Of a DNA stretch of 64,000 nt, positions 60,126 through 64,000 are shown piece after piece. Source of the stretch: G963668605 sp963668605. GTDB lineage: Bacteria; Acidobacteriota; Terriglobia; Bryobacterales; Bryobacteraceae. The stretch covers positions 5,332,001 to 5,396,000 of the forward strand of contig OY764903.1 in assembly GCA_963668605.1 (NCBI GenBank), read 5' to 3'. Numbering within the stretch: the first letter of the stretch is position 1; each line of letters opens with the position of its first letter. The position numbers and the translations under genes are program-made. Below the pieces are notes generated by a model. That model searched no databases and was not told the DNA's origin. It worked only from the letters and a program-made list of their open reading frames with translations.

Positions 60126-61888
60126 TGTCGTTTCTCCTGCTCGCCTTCGTTTCTTCCACGCGAGAAGCTCTCATCTAACTCTTCCAACCACTGCGGCCGT
60201 CGTCCCTGCCCGCGCTGCTCCCTGCCGCCGGATGACTGCTGCTGCGCGTGTTCCTGTTTTGATTGCTGAGAGAATGCATCCCCGCCTGCAGTGTTCCGCT
60301 CCTGCAGGGAAACAGACTTTCCGGTTGCATCCGGCGTCCAGGCCTCGGCGTGGAACCCCTTGTGCTCCAGTTTTTCTACAAGCTCTCCTAAGTCCCGGCG
60401 CAACGAAGACGTGAGCTCCGCATCCGGCGTGCGGACTGAGACTTCGACGCGGCCGCCGCGCTCCAGCACTCGCACGTCAACGGGATCGCTCTGCGCCGGA
60501 GTCAAGCGCAAGGTGACTTCCCGGGCCTGAGCGGGTGCAGCCGCCGGTGGCGCATTTTGCGGCACTTCGATGCGTTGCGTGGGCACCGACGGCGAGCGGG
60601 GCGCTTGCTCGCCAGTTGCGGTTCTTGGCGGCACACTCGACGGCATGGGTGCTGCGGATTCCGTGGCGGCGAAATACCGGAGCGGCGTTGCCGTGGCCGG
60701 AGCGGCGGCGGGCGGAGTTGCCTTACGCGGCTCCTTCGAAGGCTTGCCGGAATCACGATGCTCAGGGGCCGGGCTATCCTTATCGGTGTGCTTGGCGGAC
60801 GTCGCGCCCGAACGCATTCGCAGTGCGGGCATCGCCGGTTCATTGCGACGCTGTGCCTCAATTTCAGGATCCTTCCGGTTGAACGGAACGGGCTCCGATA
60901 TCTTTTGCGCGGGCGCTTGCGCGGGTCGCTCGCTGGGTGCCATTGCCGGCTGGGCTTCGATCGTGTCCGCCACGAGCGGCGGCTTGCCGGCCACCTGAAG
61001 TGCGGGCTGTGCGGCTACGCCTGGTTTCGTCGTCAATTCTGGTTTCGCAGTCAGTTCGACCCGATCTACCTCGGTGGCCGGCCTCAGGCGCATGCCGAAG
61101 GCAAGGTCCGGCTGCACGCTCGGACGCTGCTCCTGTGGCGCGGCGGCCGGGGCGTCTAACGAAGCAGGGCGCTGTGCAGAGTCGCCTGTCCAGCGTTGTG
61201 AAAATGTTCCGGCGTTCGCGGTTTCGGTGGCCACCACTTCGATAGAGAATGAGGGATTCGAGTTGACACAGACCGGAAGGGGCAAGGCGGATTCCAGGAC
61301 GGGATCAGTCAATTCGAGCCGATCCACCTCAGCGTCCGGACTCATGCGCAGATCGGAGGCAAGATCCGGTTGCACGCTCTGGCGCCTCTCCTCTGGCGCG
61401 GCGGTTGGGGCGTCTAGTGGAGCAGGGCGCTGTGCAGCGTCGTTCATCCAGGGGTGCGAAAATGTTTCGGCGTTCGCGGTTTCGGTGGCCGCCACTTCGA
61501 TGGACGCCGAGGGATTCGGACTGACACAGACCGGGAGAGGCAAGGCCCATTCCAGAACGGGACGCTGCTCGATTGGCGTGGTGCTCCAAAGCGGAACGGC
61601 GGCGTGATAGACAGACTCTGTTCTCTCGCGCTTTCCGAGCATAGGCTCCGTATCGGATTCCTCATGCTCGCCTCCTGGAGTCGTGCTGGTTATCCTGGCG
61701 TGTTGCGTGGGCAAGTCAGGGAGAGGGAAAGCCGTGGGTTTTTCAGACCCGAGCAGCCTTCCCAAGAGCGAAAGGAACGCGTCAGCCTGACTGTCCGCAG
61801 GGACCGATTCGTTAGCTGCGCTTTCCGAGGGGAGAGAAAGAAAGCCGGCTGCGTTATCGAATGGGCTTGAGGTGCAGGCGCTGATCAC
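60122..61888 (-). CDS. fliK: Flagellar hook-length control protein FliK
   Basis: 588 residues: a long low-complexity, Pro/Ala/Glu-rich ruler region (~60-440), including an 86-residue tandem duplication (~111-196 and 197-282), and the C-terminal Flg_hook domain (~455-535; AREVTLRLTPAQSDPVDVRV, then RVEVSVRTPDAELTSSLRRDLGELVEKLE). FliK measures hook length and triggers the FlhB switch. GTG start at 61888; an AAGGG stretch is five bases upstream. It is the first gene of the leftward run. Confidence 0.85.
   Translation of the reverse strand: MISACTSSPFDNAAGFLSLPSESAANESVPADSQADAFLSLLGRLLGSEKPTAFPLPDLPTQHARITSTTPGGEHEESDTEPMLGKRERTESVYHAAVPLWSTTPIEQRPVLEWALPLPVCVSPNPSASIEVAATETANAETFSHPWMNDAAQRPAPLDAPTAAPEERRQSVQPDLASDLRMSPDAEVDRLELTDPVLESALPLPVCVNSNPSFSIEVVATETANAGTFSQRWTGDSAQRPASLDAPAAAPQEQRPSVQPDLAFGMRLRPATEVDRVELTAKPELTTKPGVAAQPALQVAGKPPLVADTIEAQPAMAPSERPAQAPAQKISEPVPFNRKDPEIEAQRRNEPAMPALRMRSGATSAKHTDKDSPAPEHRDSGKPSKEPRKATPPAAAPATATPLRYFAATESAAPMPSSVPPRTATGEQAPRSPSVPTQRIEVPQNAPPAAAPAQAREVTLRLTPAQSDPVDVRVLERGGRVEVSVRTPDAELTSSLRRDLGELVEKLEHKGFHAEAWTPDATGKSVSLQERNTAGGDAFSQQSKQEHAQQQSSGGREQRGQGRRPQWLEELDESFSRGRNEGEQEKRQ
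61049..61300 (-). repeat. FliK tandem duplication, copy 2
   Basis: 84 codons, from VLESALPLPVCV to VDRVELT (residues ~197-280). Shared blocks include VATETANA, TFS, QRPA and SVQPDLA. Confidence 0.8.
61307..61558 (-). repeat. FliK tandem duplication, copy 1
   Basis: 84 codons, from VLEWALPLPVCV to VDRLELT (residues ~111-194). Copy 2 follows after two codons. Identity is clear at DNA and protein level. Confidence 0.8.
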
Positions 61889-61959
61889 GCCAGCCCTTAA
61901 TGCAGGTCAAGCGCCAAACTCTCGAAGCGCGATTTGCTTGGGTTTGCGCACTCGATTCC

Positions 61960-61975
61960 TGCCACGAATTTGCCA
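61960..61975 (-). promoter_or_regulatory. Sigma-54-like promoter for the fliK run
   Basis: Minus strand TGGCAAATTCGTGGCA has GG and GC dinucleotides 12 bases apart, as in -24/-12 promoters (consensus TGGCAC-N5-TTGCA). Predicted start ~61950 gives a ~60-base leader. Confidence 0.35.
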
Positions 61976-62080
61976 CATCGCGGAACGAGCCAAAATTGTG
62001 GCGCATCATTGCCACGCTCAGCTTAACCTGCTTATCGCCAAGAGCGTGCAAATTGAGAGGTGAACTCGATTGCACAGCGA

Positions 62081-62096
62081 CGGCAGTCAAATTGCA
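62081..62096 (+). promoter_or_regulatory. Sigma-54-like element before flgF
   Basis: CGGCAGTCAAATTGCA: GG and GC spaced 12 bases, and a full TTGCA -12 box. The predicted start (~62107) leaves only a ~12-base leader, which is a weakness. Confidence 0.3.
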
Positions 62097-62118
62097 TTGA
62101 CATCCGCGGAGTCTCACG

Positions 62119-62859
62119 ATGGATCAATTGACAAGTCTGGCAGCGAGTGGAATGCGGGCGCGAATGGAAGCGTTGGACATGCTCGCCAACAATCTGGCGA
62201 ACGCCAGCACAGCGGGTTTCAAAGCGGATCGCGAATTCTACAACCTCTATGTATCGGCAGACGGTGAACCGGGAGGCGAGCCGCTGCGGCCGTCATTTAT
62301 GCCGGTCACGGAAAAACCCTGGACAGACCATTCGCAGGGCACATTGACATCGACGGGGAACTCCCTCGACGTGGCGATTTCCGGAAAAGGATTCTTCACT
62401 GTGGACGGGCAGAACGGCCCGTTGTTCACGCGCAACGGAAGTTTTCGTCTTTCGACACGAGGCGAGCTGCAGACGCCGGACGGTTTCGCTGTGCGAGCGC
62501 AGGGCGGAGGAAAGATCACGGTGGATCCGGCGTTTCCATTTGAGATTGCCGAGGACGGTTCGGTGCACCAGAACGGGCAGGAACTCGCGCGGTTGGACGT
62601 GGTCGACTTTGAAAAGCAATCCGCCCTGGCCAAACGCGAGGGCAACTATTTTCAACTTCTCGATCCGACGACGAAACCACTGCCATCCAGTGCTGGAGTC
62701 TACCAAGGAAAGCTGGAAGCAGCGAACGTGGGCAGTGCGGAGACGGCTGTGCGGCTAATAGGCGTCATGCGGCAGTTCGAGAACCTGCAACGCGCCTTGA
62801 CGATCGGCGGTGAAATGAACCGCCGCAGCATTGAGGAAGTAGCGAAAGTGGCGGCCTAG
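62119..62859 (+). CDS. flgF: Flagellar rod/hook-basal-body protein FlgF-like
   Basis: 246 residues of the FlgF/FlgG family. The N-terminal rod motif is ANNLANASTAGFKADRE; the D1 segment contains LDVAISGKGFFTVDGQNGPLFTRNG; the C-terminal helix is ENLQRALTIGGEMNRRSIEEV. It is assigned to FlgF rather than FlgG because it precedes the better FlgG match. It forms part of the proximal or distal rod. CGGAG precedes the ATG by seven bases. flgG starts 33 bases later. Confidence 0.85.
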   Translation: MDQLTSLAASGMRARMEALDMLANNLANASTAGFKADREFYNLYVSADGEPGGEPLRPSFMPVTEKPWTDHSQGTLTSTGNSLDVAISGKGFFTVDGQNGPLFTRNGSFRLSTRGELQTPDGFAVRAQGGGKITVDPAFPFEIAEDGSVHQNGQELARLDVVDFEKQSALAKREGNYFQLLDPTTKPLPSSAGVYQGKLEAANVGSAETAVRLIGVMRQFENLQRALTIGGEMNRRSIEEVAKVAA

Positions 62860-62892
62860 CGAAACGAGCGCCGGGCGAAGGACAGGAACATT

Positions 62893-63684
62893 ATGATCAG
62901 AGCTCTCTATAGCGCTGGCAGCGGAATGACAGCCCAGCAGATGAACATCGACAATATCGCGCACAACCTGGCGAACTCCAACACGATTGGGTTCAAGATG
63001 CGGCGTACGCAGTTTCAGGATCTGATGTACCAGAATTTTGTGCAGCCGGGCGCTGCGGCGGGCTCGCAAACCGTCGTGCCTAGCGGCCTTCAACTCGGGC
63101 TGGGGACTAAGCCTGTGGCCAACGAGATCAGCTTTGCGCAGGGGGATTTTTCGGCGACGACCAATCCGCTCGACATGGTAATTCAAGGCCGCGGTTTCTT
63201 TCAGGTGCGCCGGGCCAGCGGAGAACTGGCGTACACTCGCGCAGGCGCTTTCCATCTGGATCGCGACGGTAACATGGTTACGGCCGATGGGGAAGCGCTG
63301 GAGCCGCAGATCACGATTCCTCCCGAGGCGCAGTCGATCACTATCGCCGCGGATGGCACGGTGAGTTGCAGCCTGCCGGGACAGAGTGGGGCTCAACTGG
63401 CCGGGCAGATTCAACTCGCAAATTTTGCGAATCCCGCCGGATTGAACAGCCTCGGCAAAAACCTCTACACCCCGACGGATGCATCGGGTGAGCCCACGGT
63501 AGGCAATCCAGGTGGGCAGGAAGGCACGGGCACGCTGCTACAAGGCTACGTCGAGCAATCGAATGTGAGCGTGGTGGAGGAGTTCATCAACATGATCGTG
63601 AGCCAGCGGGCATACGAAGCCAATTCCAAAGTAGTGCGTGCTGCCGATGAGATGTATCAGCAGGTCAACAACATAACGCGATGA
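62893..63684 (+). CDS. flgG: Flagellar distal rod protein FlgG
   Basis: 263 residues: ALYSAGSGMTAQQMNIDNIAHNLAN and SNTIGFKMRRTQFQDLMY at the N-terminus, the NPLDMVIQGRGFFQV segment, and the C-terminal VEEFINMIVSQRAYEANSKVV. The length of ~260 is the FlgG standard. AGGA lies seven bases before the ATG. The stop overlaps the flgA start (ATGA). Confidence 0.95.
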   Translation: MIRALYSAGSGMTAQQMNIDNIAHNLANSNTIGFKMRRTQFQDLMYQNFVQPGAAAGSQTVVPSGLQLGLGTKPVANEISFAQGDFSATTNPLDMVIQGRGFFQVRRASGELAYTRAGAFHLDRDGNMVTADGEALEPQITIPPEAQSITIAADGTVSCSLPGQSGAQLAGQIQLANFANPAGLNSLGKNLYTPTDASGEPTVGNPGGQEGTGTLLQGYVEQSNVSVVEEFINMIVSQRAYEANSKVVRAADEMYQQVNNITR

Positions 63685-64000
63685 GAATGCTCTTTCTCAT
63701 CACCGTGCTGTTCTCGCCGGTTCTGGCGTTTGCCGCGAGCTGTCTCGCAATCGATGGCGACCGCGTGCTGGCGGCCGACGTGGCGCGGCAGCTTCCAGCG
63801 TTCTCGGTCGCGGATCCAGAAGCCGTAGTGGCCTTGGCGCCTGCGCCTGGACTGCAGCGGCTGCTGCATCGTGCGGAGTTGGCGCGTATCGCGAGCCGGC
63901 TCGGAGTGCCCACTTCAGTCGATCAGGATGTGTGCATCGAACGGGTTGCGGAGTCGCTCAGACGGGAACAAGTGGAGGCGGCGCTCGCGGCGGCGCTTGC
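63681..64000 (+). CDS. flgA: Flagellar P-ring assembly protein FlgA, N-terminal part (cut by window edge)
   Basis: The frame starts ATGAGAATG overlapping the flgG stop and stays open to the last base; 106 codons are visible. It has a signal peptide (MRMLFLITVLFSPVLAFA) and then SCLAIDGDRVLAADVARQ, which is the exposed start of the FlgA SAF-type domain (residues 24-40). FlgA is the periplasmic chaperone that assembles the P ring. The call rests on position after flgG and the N-terminal sequence; the diagnostic C-terminal domain is outside the window. Confidence 0.7.
   Translation, partial: MRMLFLITVLFSPVLAFAASCLAIDGDRVLAADVARQLPAFSVADPEAVVALAPAPGLQRLLHRAELARIASRLGVPTSVDQDVCIERVAESLRREQVEAALAAAL

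Overview
The window is about 64 kb of GC-rich, gene-dense bacterial chromosome. It most likely comes from an acidobacterium close to Solibacter/Bryobacteraceae; this is inference, not a database result. The pointers are a very large NHL-repeat secreted protein ending in a TIGR03437-type domain (a C-terminal module first defined in Candidatus Solibacter), a decayed Oar-like TonB receptor tail, a PilC-PilB-PilMNOP cluster, and envelope features of a diderm (LolA, beta-barrel porin, TonB remnant). No rRNA, tRNA or CRISPR array was seen.

Layout. 1-1228: right end of an IS1634-like insertion sequence that has cut a Tat-exported sialidase gene. 1412-4139: TPR membrane protein, dGTPase-like HD protein and LolA. 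4142-11113: type IV pilus/type II secretion cluster (PilC, PilB, PilM, PilN, PilO, PilP-like, and an odd Pro/Gln-rich pseudopilin), followed by the TonB-receptor tail. 11696-14854 (-): a 1054-residue modular secreted protein. 15049-22473: GH63-type glucosidase, HlyD adaptor with an ABC ATPase but no permease, M16 peptidase and RlmN. 22506-23187: MNT nucleotidyltransferase, a possible HEPN stub, and a repeat pair.

23188-34685 (-) is a long run of same-strand genes built around potassium uptake. In transcription order these are a KdpD-type histidine kinase lacking the KdpD N-terminal domain, KdpE, a small USP-like protein, two 27-residue membrane peptides (the second is KdpF), KdpA, KdpB, KdpC, a porin, two tandem KdpD N-terminal/USP proteins and a ThuA-domain protein. 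The normally single KdpD sensor is therefore split, and its cytoplasmic half is duplicated. Next come an SDR and a ModA-like binding protein, then divergently dnaK-dnaJ-hspR, with a near-consensus sigma-70 promoter overlapped by a HAIR-like operator.

40028-46161 holds variable DNA: intergenic repeats, a TIGR03437 tail remnant, the 1516-residue NHL protein, a truncated IS110-like transposase next to a 45-bp palindrome, and a repeat-family hypothetical gene with a good terminator. 46285-49842 is a tightly overlapping ECF sigma, anti-sigma (with HEAT-like repeats), DUF4097-like and double-PDZ operon. From 49862 to the end the window is a flagellar locus. Leftward: fliK-flgD-flgE-fliN-fliO-fliP-fliQ-fliR-flhB-flhA-flhF-fliA-a FliY/FliN-like gene-a DUF2802-like gene. 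Rightward: flgF-flgG-flgA, the last cut by the window edge. The divergent 230-bp gap contains sigma-54-like elements.

A small dispersed repeat (core GCGACCGGAGGC and its complement) sits in four intergenic gaps, three times as inverted pairs. Long open frames antisense to most genes are by-products of GC-rich codon use and were left out.
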